DNA of 64,000 bases from Actinospica robiniae DSM 44927. GTDB taxonomy: Bacteria; Actinomycetota; Actinomycetes; Streptomycetales; Catenulisporaceae. The notes under the pieces are model-generated. The model saw nothing but the letters and a program-made list of their open reading frames with translations. It searched no databases and had not been told where the DNA came from. This document shows positions 44,836 to 53,100 of the stretch, piece by piece (the stretch's first letter is position 1; every line of letters starts with the position of its first letter). The stretch is from contig NZ_KI632511.1 in assembly GCF_000504285.1 (NCBI RefSeq), forward strand, positions 2,167,372-2,231,371. Direction: 5' to 3'. The position numbers and the translations under genes are program-made.

Positions 44836-46260
44836 ATGCGAGCCACACGCAGGCAGGCGATCAAGACGTTGGCGGGGGCCGGAGCGGCGGCGGGGATCGG
44901 CGTCTTCGACCCCGCCGCCGCACACGCGGCGCAGGACCCGGCCGCGGGTACGTCGGGCGCGCGCCGGGTCATCGAGCGGGACGTCGTCGTGATCGGCGGC
45001 GGCTCCGCGGGCACCTACACCGCGGTGCGGCTGACCGACCTCGGCAAGAGCGTCGTCGTGGTCGAGCACAAGGGCCGGCTCGGCGGGCACTGCGAGACCT
45101 ACACCGATCCGGCGACCGGGCTGACCACCGACATCGGGGTCGTCGTGTTCCACGATCTGCCCGTCGTCCGTGACTACTTCTCCCGCTTCGGCGTGGATCT
45201 GACCGTCGGGAGCGCGGGAGGCGGCTCCACTCCCGCCTTCGCGGACTTCCGCACCGGCGAGGTCGTCGCGGGCTGGACGCCTCCGGACCCGACCGCGGCC
45301 CTCCAGGCCTACTACGGCATCCTGCAGAAGTACCCGTATCTGGCGGGCACCTACGACCTGCCGAACCCGGTCCCGGCCGAGCTGCTCACGCCGTGGGGCG
45401 AGTTCGCCGCGGCGAACGGGCTCGGCGGCCTGATGACGATCCTCTCGGACTACGCCCAGGGCTTCGCGCACCTGCTGCGGATGCCGACGGTCTACATCCT
45501 CAAGTACTTCGGGCTCAGCGTCGTCGGCAGCCTCTTCACCGGCGACTTCCTGAGCACGCCGAACCACGACAACAGCGCACTGTACGAGGCCGCCACCGCC
45601 TTCCTCGGCGAGGACGTACTGCTCGAGACGAACGTGCTGAGCGGCACCCGCGGCCCCGGCGGCGTGGAGTTCGCCGCCGTCGGACCGCACGGGCCGGTCA
45701 CCATCCGCGCGGAAAAGGCGGTCATCACCGTGCCGCCGATGCCCGCTCTGCTCGCGCCGTTCGACCCGAGCCCTTCGGAGCTCGCGCTCTTCAGCCGCTT
45801 CCGGCAGGGCAACTACTGCACCGGCCTGATCCGGCTGCCCGGGGCGCCGGACTCCACCGCGGTGCAGAACATCGGCGCGGACACGCTCTACAACCTGCCG
45901 CCGCTGCCCGCGCTCTACGCCGTGACCCCGAGCAGCGTGCCAGGGCTCTTCGACCTGAAGTTCGGCAGCGACGTCCCGCTGAGCGACGTTCAGGTGCACT
46001 CGGTGATCCAGGAGAGCCTCGGCCGGCTGCAGGCCGCGGGCACGATCCCGGCGACGACGCCGGTCTTCGTGGACTACTCGAACCACTCGCCGTACGAGCT
46101 GACCGTGAGCGCGGCCGACGTGGCCGGCGGCTTCTACTCGCGGCTCTACGGCCTGCAGGGCCGCCGTAACACCTTCTGGAACGGCGCCGCGTTCGCCGGC
46201 CACGACTCCTCGCTTATCTGGCAGTACGCGGAGTCGCTGCTGCCGCAGATCGCGGAGTAG
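44836..46260 (+). CDS. Tat-exported FAD-dependent amine-oxidase-like oxidoreductase
   Basis: This 474-residue protein starts with a twin-arginine signal (TRRQAIKTLAGAGAAAGIGV) ending near AAAHAA. The mature part begins with an FAD-binding Rossmann motif, VVVIGGGSAGTYTAVRLTDL, followed by GRLGGHCETYTDP. The rest is of the flavin amine oxidase/protoporphyrinogen oxidase-like superfamily. Folded export with bound FAD fits the Tat signal. The substrate is unknown. Confidence 0.82.
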   Translation: MRATRRQAIKTLAGAGAAAGIGVFDPAAAHAAQDPAAGTSGARRVIERDVVVIGGGSAGTYTAVRLTDLGKSVVVVEHKGRLGGHCETYTDPATGLTTDIGVVVFHDLPVVRDYFSRFGVDLTVGSAGGGSTPAFADFRTGEVVAGWTPPDPTAALQAYYGILQKYPYLAGTYDLPNPVPAELLTPWGEFAAANGLGGLMTILSDYAQGFAHLLRMPTVYILKYFGLSVVGSLFTGDFLSTPNHDNSALYEAATAFLGEDVLLETNVLSGTRGPGGVEFAAVGPHGPVTIRAEKAVITVPPMPALLAPFDPSPSELALFSRFRQGNYCTGLIRLPGAPDSTAVQNIGADTLYNLPPLPALYAVTPSSVPGLFDLKFGSDVPLSDVQVHSVIQESLGRLQAAGTIPATTPVFVDYSNHSPYELTVSAADVAGGFYSRLYGLQGRRNTFWNGAAFAGHDSSLIWQYAESLLPQIAE

Positions 46261-46270
46261 GCGGCGTCGT

Positions 46271-46630
46271 TCAGCTGGGCCGCTGGAATTCGGGCTGGTC
46301 CAGCACGCGCAACCAGGTCCCGTCCGGCTGCTGCCGGACCACCTGGGCGCGGGCGCCGCTGCCGTCCTTCGGCGGAGTGGAGGTCAGCGCGAGGTCGCCG
46401 GAGACGAGCGTCGGCAGCGGCTGCTCGTATTCGAAGTGCGGTGCCTGCTCGAGGATCTTCGCCCACAGGGCCCTGATGGCCTCCCGTCCGACAGTCGTGC
46501 TGCCGGGCGGGTAGGCCATCACCGCGTCCGGTTCGTAGAGCTCTGCGATTCCCTCGGTGTCGCGGGCGTTGGCCGCCTGGACGAACAGGCGGGTGAGGTC
46601 CTCGGGCTGCTGTGCCTTCTCGCGAGCCAT
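46271..46630 (-). CDS. SnoaL/NTF2-like fold protein
   Basis: This 119-residue protein is of the DUF4440/SnoaL-like type: LFVQAANARDTEGIAELYEP, AVMAYPPGSTTVGREAIRAL, GARAQVVRQQPDGTWLRVLD. It could bind a small hydrophobic ligand or act as an isomerase. It is divergent from a LysR regulator with a shared 96-base promoter region, so it is the likely LysR target. Confidence 0.85.
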   Translation of the reverse strand: MAREKAQQPEDLTRLFVQAANARDTEGIAELYEPDAVMAYPPGSTTVGREAIRALWAKILEQAPHFEYEQPLPTLVSGDLALTSTPPKDGSGARAQVVRQQPDGTWLRVLDQPEFQRPS

Positions 46631-46702
46631 GACGTGCTCCTCTCTCGTTGCCTTCTCCCCCAGGCTACGAGCGCGGTCAGCGATGAGTCCAACAGATGGT
46701 TC

Positions 46703-46717
46703 TTCTCGGAACTAGAA
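46703..46717. promoter_or_regulatory. LysR-type binding site
   Basis: TTCT - N7 - AGAA contains the T-N11-A pattern (46704 to 46716) expected of LysR boxes. It lies 9 bases upstream of the LysR start, in the region shared with the divergent SnoaL-like gene. Confidence 0.55.
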
Positions 46718-46726
46718 TCATTGGTT

Positions 46727-47647
46727 ATGGAACTGAGGCAGCTGGAGTACTTCGTCGCCGTCGCCGAGGAGGCGAACTTCACCCGGGCGGCGGAGCGGGT
46801 GCACATCAGCCAGTCCGGGGTGAGCGCGCAGCTCAAGCAGCTGGAGCGGGAGCTGGGCGCGGAGCTGATCGACCGCTCGGGCCGGATCGCGACGCTCACC
46901 ACCGCGGGCAAGGCCGCACTGGAGCACGCCCGCACGGCCCTGCGCGCGGCCGCGGAGTTGCGCCGTTCGGTGGACGAGGTGACCGGCCTGATCCGGGGCG
47001 AGCTGACCGTGGGCATGCTCAAGGGCTGCACGATCGCGCCGTTCTTCGACGCACTGGCGGCGTTCCGGCAGGCCCATCCCGGCATCGGGCTGGCGCTGAT
47101 CGAGGACGACGCGGACGCGCTGATCGCGAAAGTCCGCGCCGGTGAAGCCGATGCCGCGCTCGTCGCGGTCGCCGACGAGATCCCGAAGGATCTGGCCGCG
47201 ATAGAGATCACGCGGGAACGGCTCGTCGCGGCCGCGCCCCCGGGCCATGCGTGGGCGAAGGCGGCGAAGCGGAGCACGACACTGAGCGAACTGGCCGAGC
47301 ACACGCTCATCTGCCTGCCGCAAGGCGCAGGGATCCGGGCTGCCTTCGACCTGTCCTGCGCCGCGGCCGACGTCGACGCCGCGGTGCGGCTGGAGGCCGG
47401 CGCCCCACCCACGGTGGCCGACCTCGCCGCGCGCGGCCTGGGCGTCGCAGTGCTCAGCGAAACCACGGCCGCCCCGCACGCCGACCGGCTCAGGATCCTG
47501 CCGATCGCCGACGCGCGGGCGGAGGCCGTGCTCGCGCTGGTCTGGCCCCGCTCGCCGAATCCAGCAGTCAGTGCGCTGATAGGCTATGCTCGGCGCGCCT
47601 TCTTCACGCTATCTGCGACGGTCACGAATGACGGTCTTCTTAGGTGA
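46727..47647 (+). CDS. LysR-family regulator
   Basis: The protein has 306 residues from ATG 46727. The N-terminal HTH reads MELRQLEYFVAVAEEANFTR then VHISQSGVSAQLKQLERELG. A LysR substrate-binding domain follows (GELTVGMLKGCTIAPFFDAL, AAPPGHAWAKAAKR, ARGLGVAVLSETTAA). The longer frame starting at 46436 overlaps the divergent gene and was not used. Confidence 0.92.
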   Translation: MELRQLEYFVAVAEEANFTRAAERVHISQSGVSAQLKQLERELGAELIDRSGRIATLTTAGKAALEHARTALRAAAELRRSVDEVTGLIRGELTVGMLKGCTIAPFFDALAAFRQAHPGIGLALIEDDADALIAKVRAGEADAALVAVADEIPKDLAAIEITRERLVAAAPPGHAWAKAAKRSTTLSELAEHTLICLPQGAGIRAAFDLSCAAADVDAAVRLEAGAPPTVADLAARGLGVAVLSETTAAPHADRLRILPIADARAEAVLALVWPRSPNPAVSALIGYARRAFFTLSATVTNDGLLR

Positions 47648-48140
47648 CAGGGGCGGGTTCGCCGTCGAGGTCGGCGAATGGGCGGGCCCGGCGCTACGTC
47701 GAGTAGACCTGTGGGCCGCCGGCCAATGGCTGACCTGTGATGACGACACGGCCTTCGTCCCGCAGTTCCGCATCGCCGTTGCCGACACGGCGGACCGGCT
47801 ACGCACTGGGCACGGTGCGGCGGCGCCCTTCGCCGGTTTGTCCGCGGCCGCCGCTCATCGTCGACTGATCGCAGGGTCCGGACAGGAAGAGCAAGACGAC
47901 GTCCTGCGTAGGAGATCTCAGTTCTTCGACCGGTGGGGGCCAACGACCGACAACCTCATGGCTTTCGCCTTCCGCGACGGCGATCGCCTGGAGCTCACAT
48001 GGCAGTTCTGGCGCGAGGAGCACTTGCGCAGTCATCCCGAGCACGTCGGGGTAGTCTTCGTGCTCGACATTCAGGCCACTGAAATGACATCGATCCTCGA
48101 CGAACTCCTCGCGGCGCTCGACCGCCGTGACGTGTCGTAG
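47628..48140 (+). CDS. Hypothetical protein
   Basis: The protein has 170 residues from ATG 47628, overlapping the LysR gene by 20 bases. It starts MTVFLGDRGGFAVEVGEWAG and contains RVDLWAAGQWLTCDDDTAFV and ELTWQFWREEHLRSHPEHVG. The family is not recognised. The composition is that of a soluble cytoplasmic protein. Confidence 0.6.
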   Translation: MTVFLGDRGGFAVEVGEWAGPALRRVDLWAAGQWLTCDDDTAFVPQFRIAVADTADRLRTGHGAAAPFAGLSAAAAHRRLIAGSGQEEQDDVLRRRSQFFDRWGPTTDNLMAFAFRDGDRLELTWQFWREEHLRSHPEHVGVVFVLDIQATEMTSILDELLAALDRRDVS

Positions 48141-48199
48141 CAAGCATCCGACCCATATTCAGTTGTGTTTATACGCTGGGCCTGCGATCCTCACGCCTC

Positions 48200-48670
48200 G
48201 TGATCTCAGAGCCTTTTGACGCCGCCGCCATCGACATCCGCCGTGCAGCCCCCGCTGATGCCGCGCAGATGGCCGAGGCGTGGTTGCTCTCGTTCTCCGC
48301 CGCGTTGCCGACTGTGCGACGCGCGCATACTGACGACCAGGTCCGCCAGTGGATGCGCGACGTGGTCATCCCAGAGTTCGACGCGTTCGTCGCCGTCGAC
48401 GCCGGGGTGGTGGTCGGTTTACTGGTGCTCGGCGAGCATGCCATCGAACAGCTCTACCTGCACCCGTCTTGGCGCGGCCGGGGGCTGGGTGACCGGCTTG
48501 TCGAGCTGGCGAAGAGCCGGCTACCGCACGGGCTGGAGTTGTGGACGTTCCAGGTGAACGAATCTGCAATGCGCTTCTACGCACGTCACGGCTTGGTCGA
48601 GATGGAGAGAACGGACGGCTCTGCCAACGAGGAACGGGAACCGGATGTGCGCTTCGTCTGGCGCCCGTGA
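48200..48670 (+). CDS. GNAT-family N-acetyltransferase
   Basis: The protein has 156 residues from GTG 48200. The acetyl-CoA-binding segment LYLHPSWRGRGLGDRLVELA is visible near 91-110, preceded by VVVGLLVLGEHAIEQ and followed by the NESAMRFYARHGL motif. It should transfer an acetyl group to an unknown amine. It ends 22 bases before the second palindromic repeat locus. Confidence 0.9.
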   Translation: MISEPFDAAAIDIRRAAPADAAQMAEAWLLSFSAALPTVRRAHTDDQVRQWMRDVVIPEFDAFVAVDAGVVVGLLVLGEHAIEQLYLHPSWRGRGLGDRLVELAKSRLPHGLELWTFQVNESAMRFYARHGLVEMERTDGSANEEREPDVRFVWRP

Positions 48671-48925
48671 GTCTGTATGGCCTACTCCAAATTGATGAAC
48701 GGCTGGGTGCTCGTGGGGCATGGCGGCCTGTCAGATCGGGGTGGTCGTCGAACTGTGGGCGGTCGCTTTGCGACGCCCCCACCCGTGGCGTTGGCAGGGC
48801 GAGCTGCAGTTTCAAGACGAAAATCGCCGCTGGCAGGCCCTCCCTCGGAGAGAGTGCCGGAGTCTGTGGAGTGCTGGCGTTGGCGGGGCGGGCTGAGGTC
48901 CGGGATGGTGAGGTTGCGGGGGCGT

Positions 48926-49076
48926 GCTCTCTCCTCGGCCGGTCCCCGGAGGCAATCAGGAACCTGCCGGGGGGTCAAGCGGCGGCGGCCCTCGTTGATG
49001 CTGGATCTTGCATCGCGCCGCTTGACCTCCCGACAGAACCCTGATCGGGCTTCGCCTGCCCGACCGAGGAGAGAGC
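48926..49076. repeat. 151-nt hairpin unit, copy C
   Basis: Same architecture and length as copy A. The second base pair of the outer stem is C-G here instead of T-A, a compensatory change. Some other positions (one inner-stem and one outer-stem base) are mismatched or wobble. Confidence 0.88.
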
Positions 49077-49566
49077 ACACCCCCTGAGGTCCGGTGTGAG
49101 CTGCGCTCGGGCCGAGTCACGTCCCGTGGCCCGGCCGCGCTCGGTGCGGAAGAATCCTGCATCGCCGTTCTGGGCCGCTGTCTTCTCCTCTACTCCTTCA
49201 ACGCCGGGGAGCACGCCCGAGTGCCCGGAAATCTCCCATATTTTTCCTTTTCCGGCAAAGGACGGATACGCAGCTTTTGTCGGTGGTGGCGTCTAGCATG
49301 GAAGAGTACGGGGATCGGGGCTTGTGACGGGAGGGTGGTGGACGGGGTGGCTGGTCAGATGGCGTCGGGAGGGTGGCCGACAGTGGTGCAGGATTTCCCC
49401 TCGGCGTGCGACCGCGCCACACGACCCGAGCACCGGCGCCTTCACACGGATCGAGGGTCGGGATGCTCGGATCACGGCGATGCAGAATCCTTCCGCACCG
49501 AGCGCGACCGGACCACGGGATGGGACTCGGCCCGAGCGCAGCTCGCACCGGACCCTCAGGGGGTGT

Positions 49567-49717
49567 GTTCTCTCCTCGGTCGGGCAGGCGAAGCCCGGTC
49601 AGGGTCCTGCCGGGAGGTCAAGCGGCGCGATGCAAGATCCAGCATCAACGGATGCTACCGCCGCTTGACCTCCCGGCAGGACCCTGATTGCCTCCGGGGA
49701 CCGACCGAGGAGAGAAC
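49567..49717. repeat. 151-nt hairpin unit, copy D
   Basis: Inverted relative to copy C, again 151 nt. Next to the inner stem both strands carry GTCC/GGAC, extending perfect pairing to about 29 bp; copies A and C have an internal loop at this position. Confidence 0.88.
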
Positions 49718-49978
49718 ACACACCCGCAACCCCACCACCCCGAACCCCAACCCGCCCCACCAACGCCAGCACCCACACGACCCCGGCACTCTCTCCGAGG
49801 AAGGGCCCGCCGGCAGCGATTTTCATCTTGAAACCGCAGCCCGCCCCCGCCAACGCAACGGGTGGGCGGGTGGACAGACGAAACGGGGCGACGCAAAGCG
49901 GCCGCCCACACCCCGACGACCACCCCGGACCCGACAAGCCACCACACCCACCAGCACCCAACCGACAACCGACTCGGA

Positions 49979-50548
49979 TCAGGTCAGATCCTGCAGCAGC
50001 ACTGCCTGCGTGCCGGGGTCGAGCGCCTCGAACAGGTGCGGCAGATCCCCCGGGTAGACCACGTAATCGCCGGGGGCCAGCTCGACCGGATCGTCCGTCA
50101 GGCCGACGAGCGCGCGGCCGGTCATCAGCACGACGTGCTCGACGGCGCCGGGCATGTGCGGGTCGGAGCGGCGGCCGCGGCCGGGCTCGGCGTCGATGCG
50201 GTAGATGTCGCGGCGCGCGGTGGGCGGGCAGGCGGCGAGCAGGATGGCGCGGTAGTCCGCTTCGGCGGCCACGACGGTGCCGACGCCGTCGCCGGCCCGG
50301 ATCACCTGCACCCGGGGGCGGGGCGGGTCGAGCAGGCTGGAGACCGGGACGCCGAGCGCGCCGCACAGCGCCCAGAGCGTCTCCAGGCTCGGATTCCCCT
50401 GCCCGGATTCCAGCTGGGAGAGCGTGGATTTGGCCACTCCGGCGCGCCTGGCCAACTCGGTGAGCGTCATCCCCGCGGCCTCGCGGATCCGGCGCAGGGC
50501 GGCGGCGATGGCGGCCAGCGGCGGCTTGGGGGCGCTCTCCTCGGACAT
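49979..50548 (-). CDS. XRE-family regulator with cupin domain
   Basis: The protein has 189 residues from ATG 50548, preceded by GGAG; an in-frame ATG at 50587 lies inside the operator. The HTH is LTELARRAGVAKSTLSQLES with GNPSLETLWALCGALGV. A C-terminal cupin follows (DPHMPGAVEHVVLMTGRALV, LAPGDYVVYPGDLPHLFEAL). It is divergent from azlCD, the usual partner of such regulators. Confidence 0.92.
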   Translation of the reverse strand: MSEESAPKPPLAAIAAALRRIREAAGMTLTELARRAGVAKSTLSQLESGQGNPSLETLWALCGALGVPVSSLLDPPRPRVQVIRAGDGVGTVVAAEADYRAILLAACPPTARRDIYRIDAEPGRGRRSDPHMPGAVEHVVLMTGRALVGLTDDPVELAPGDYVVYPGDLPHLFEALDPGTQAVLLQDLT

Positions 50549-50568
50549 CGTTCGCTCCAGCGGTCTAC

Positions 50569-50586
50569 TGTTCGGCTTGACGAACA
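50569..50586. promoter_or_regulatory. Operator between the XRE-cupin and azlCD genes
   Basis: TGTTCG - N6 - CGAACA is a perfect inverted repeat in the 65-base divergent promoter region, 20 bases from the regulator start and 27 from azlC. A related TTCGAA lies at 50588-50593. Confidence 0.7.
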
Positions 50587-50613
50587 CTTCGAACCCTGTT
50601 CACTATATCGAGT

Positions 50614-51288
50614 GTGCGTACGATCTGGCGAACACTGGACCGGTCCGAGCGGCGCGACATAGCTGTCGTCTGCCTCGGCGTCGGCGTCATCGGGCTCTCC
50701 TACGGCTCGAGCGCGGTGACCTCCGGGCTCCCGCTGTGGGTCCCGATGCTGTTGGCCGTGCTGGTGATCGCGGGCGCCTCCGAGCTGCTGTTCGTCGGCA
50801 TCATCGCCGCCGGCGGCAGCCCGATCGCGGCCGTGCTGGCCGGATTGCTCGTCAACGCACGGCACGTGCCGTACGGGCTCGGGCTGCCGGACGTGATCGG
50901 GCGCGGCTGGCGGCGGGTGCTGGGCACGCACGTGATGAACGACGAGTCCGTGGTCTTCGCCCTCGCCCACCCGGATCCGGTCCGCAGCCGAGCCGCCTAC
51001 TGGATATCAGGGCTCGGCATCCTGCTGTGCTGGCCGCTCGGCGCCGCACTCGGCGCGCTGCTGGGCACGGTCGCGCACGACACCGACGCCTTCGGCCTGG
51101 ACGCCATGTTCCCGGCGGTGCTGCTCGCCCTGGTGCTGCCCTCGCTGCGGGAACGCGACAAGCGGCTCGCCGCGCTCACCGGCGCCGCGATCGCGCTGGC
51201 CACGGTGCCGATCCTGCCGGCCGGCCTGCCCGAGCTGCTGGCGCTGGTCGGCCTGGCCACGCTCGGGATCCGGCGGGCCGCGCGATGA
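50614..51288 (+). CDS. azlC: AzlC-family branched-chain amino acid exporter, large subunit
   Basis: This 224-residue membrane protein has the AzlC pattern (AVVCLGVGVIGLSYGSSAVT, ASELLFVGIIAAGGSPIAAV, LLVNARHVPYGLGL, HVMNDESVVFAL). With AzlD it forms a two-component exporter of branched-chain amino acids or analogues. Confidence 0.92.
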   Translation: MRTIWRTLDRSERRDIAVVCLGVGVIGLSYGSSAVTSGLPLWVPMLLAVLVIAGASELLFVGIIAAGGSPIAAVLAGLLVNARHVPYGLGLPDVIGRGWRRVLGTHVMNDESVVFALAHPDPVRSRAAYWISGLGILLCWPLGAALGALLGTVAHDTDAFGLDAMFPAVLLALVLPSLRERDKRLAALTGAAIALATVPILPAGLPELLALVGLATLGIRRAAR

Positions 51289-51620
51289 ACGCGACAGAAC
51301 ACGAACCCGTCGTCCTGATCGCCGCGATCCTCGCGCTCGCCGCCGGAACCTTCGCCTGCCGGCTGGCCGGACCGCTGCTGCGTTCGCGCTTGCAGGTGCC
51401 CGAGCCCGTCCAGCGCGTGCTGGAGACCGCGGCGATCGTGCTGTTGACCGCCCTGGTCGCGACGACCGCGCTGACGCAGGGCCATGCGCCGGCCGGCCCG
51501 GCCCGGCCGATCGGGGTCGCCGTCGCCGGAATCCTGGCCTGGCGCAAGGCGCCCTTCCTCGTCGTCGTACTCAGCGCCGCGGCCGCGACCGCGCTGCTCC
51601 GGCTGGCCGGCCTGGCCTGA
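51285..51620 (+). CDS. azlD: AzlD-family exporter, small subunit
   Basis: The protein has 111 residues; its ATG at 51285 overlaps the azlC stop (ATGA). It has four hydrophobic segments (VVLIAAILALAAGTFACRLA, VLETAAIVLLTALVATTALT, FLVVVLSAAAATALLRLAGL), typical of AzlD. Confidence 0.9.
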   Translation: MNATEHEPVVLIAAILALAAGTFACRLAGPLLRSRLQVPEPVQRVLETAAIVLLTALVATTALTQGHAPAGPARPIGVAVAGILAWRKAPFLVVVLSAAAATALLRLAGLA

Positions 51621-51643
51621 GCCCGCGGCTCAGGCCGCCGACC

Positions 51644-52228
51644 TCACGCCATCGCCACGTAGCTGGCCATCGCGTGCTCCACCAGCCGGATCAGCATCGC
51701 CTTGGTCGAGTCCCGGCTGCGCGCGTCGCACGGGATCACCGGCACGTGCGGCGGGACGGCCAGGGCCTCGCGCACGTCGTCGGTGGCGTGGGTCTGCTTG
51801 CCGTTGAAGGCGTTGATGCCGATGGCGTACGGCAGCCGCGCGTCCTCGAAGTAGTCGATCGCGGAGAAGCAGTCGGCCAGCCGGCGCGTGTCGACCAGGA
51901 CCACCGCGCCGATCGCGCCCCGGCACAGGTCGTCCCACATGAACCAGAACCGGCTCTGCCCGGGCGTGCCGAACAGGTACAGGATCAGGTCCTGGCCGAG
52001 GGTGATCCGGCCGAAGTCCATGGCCACCGTGGTGGCCACCTTGTCCGGAGTCTTACTCAGATCGTCCACGCCCACGCTGGCCGCCGTCATCACCGCCTCG
52101 GTGGTCAACGGGTCGATCTCCGAGACGGCCCCGACGAACGTGGTCTTGCCGACGCCGAAGCCGCCGGCCACCACGATCTTCGCCGAGGTCGCGCCGATCC
52201 CGGCGGACCTAGAGTCTCTGGAGTCCAC
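51644..52228 (-). CDS. cvnD: Conservon Ras-like GTPase CvnD
   Basis: The protein has 194 residues from GTG 52228, overlapping cvnC by 20 bases. G1 is VVAGGFGVGKTTFVGAVSE. A switch region (VATTVAMDFGRITLGQDLIL) and the G3-like YLFGTPGQSRFWFMW follow. It acts as the GTP-binding output of the conservon complex at the membrane. Confidence 0.93.
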   Translation of the reverse strand: MDSRDSRSAGIGATSAKIVVAGGFGVGKTTFVGAVSEIDPLTTEAVMTAASVGVDDLSKTPDKVATTVAMDFGRITLGQDLILYLFGTPGQSRFWFMWDDLCRGAIGAVVLVDTRRLADCFSAIDYFEDARLPYAIGINAFNGKQTHATDDVREALAVPPHVPVIPCDARSRDSTKAMLIRLVEHAMASYVAMA

Positions 52229-52565
52229 TGAGCACCCTTTCCAGCAGCTGTATGTCGGGCGCCGCGTCGGCGCCGGCGTTGGGCTCGATCTCCACGAGCC
52301 CGTATTCGGCCAGATCCCCCACCACGACCTCGGCGACCCCCAGCGGGACGCCGAGCAGGGCGGCGATCTCGGCCACCGACTTGAGCTGGCGGCACATCCG
52401 GCACACCGACTCGTACTCCGGCACCAACGTGTGCATCGTGTCCCGGCCGCGCGAGGTGGTCGAGACCAGCGCCTCGATCGCCAGCCGGCGGCGGGCTTCG
52501 GTCCGGCCCCCGGTGACCGCGTAGGGACGCACGAAGGGAGAGGAACCGTCAGAACTCGGAGCCAT
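52209..52565 (-). CDS. cvnC: Conservon DUF742 protein CvnC
   Basis: This 118-residue DUF742 protein contains VRPYAVTGGRTEARRRLAIE, LVSTTSRG and LKSVAEIAALLGVPLGVAEV, a winged-helix-like fold. It links CvnB to CvnD in the conservon. Confidence 0.92.
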   Translation of the reverse strand: MAPSSDGSSPFVRPYAVTGGRTEARRRLAIEALVSTTSRGRDTMHTLVPEYESVCRMCRQLKSVAEIAALLGVPLGVAEVVVGDLAEYGLVEIEPNAGADAAPDIQLLERVLSGLQRL

Positions 52566-52652
52566 GCGCTATCTCCCCTCGTCGCCTCGCCTCGGGGCCC
52601 GCCTGGCCCGGCCCCGCCGGCCGGACCCGCGCGCGACCCCGCGCAGCCCGGC

Positions 52653-53075
52653 TCATCTCGGCAGAGACGCCTGAAGCTCTTCGCGCACCGCGGGGGTGAG
52701 CGAGTCGCCGGTGCGCTCGACCACGAGTGTCATCTGATAGCCCACCAGGCCCATGTCGCAGTCGGGCGCTGCCATCACCGTGAAGACCGAGCCGTCGCTG
52801 ATGGAAGATACGAACATAAATCCGTACTTCATCTCCACGATGGTCTGGGCCACCGGGCCGCCCTCGAAGATCCGGGACGCGCCCTGGGTGAGGCTGGCCA
52901 GTCCGCAGGCGACCGCGGCGAGCTGGTCGGCCCGGTCTCTGGCCAGGCCGTCGGAGAAGGCGAGCACCAGTCCGTCGGCCGAGAGCACCACGGCGTGGGC
53001 GACCTTGGGCACCTGGTCGACGAAGTTGTTGATCAGCCAGTTGAGGTCCTTGGCGGCCTGGCTCAGCGTTTCCAT
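52653..53075 (-). CDS. cvnB: Conservon roadblock/LC7 protein CvnB
   Basis: This 140-residue roadblock/LC7 protein contains LNWLINNFVDQVPKVAHAVV, LSADGLVLAFSDGLARDRAD and FVSSISDGSVFTVMAAPDCD. It likely acts as a regulator of the CvnD GTPase. Confidence 0.93.
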   Translation of the reverse strand: METLSQAAKDLNWLINNFVDQVPKVAHAVVLSADGLVLAFSDGLARDRADQLAAVACGLASLTQGASRIFEGGPVAQTIVEMKYGFMFVSSISDGSVFTVMAAPDCDMGLVGYQMTLVVERTGDSLTPAVREELQASLPR

Positions 53076-53100
53076 GGGTCACTCTTCCGATCTGGGCGGG

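Larger units (their letters stand above)
48692..49978. repeat. Composite palindromic element, locus 2
   Basis: Gene-free stretch homologous to 30206-31640 in inverted orientation. It is again built of two inverted halves (about 48692-49170 and 49480-49978) around a core with a conserved stem (49252-49260 with 49274-49283). The left end starts TTGATGAACGGCTGG, as in locus 1. Frames that are open in one locus are broken in the other. It ends at the stop of the XRE-cupin gene. Confidence 0.85.

Noticed and set aside
49221-50057. 278-codon plus-strand frame in repeat locus 2
   Set aside because: It runs through the hairpin unit and into the XRE-cupin gene antisense, and is not open in locus 1.
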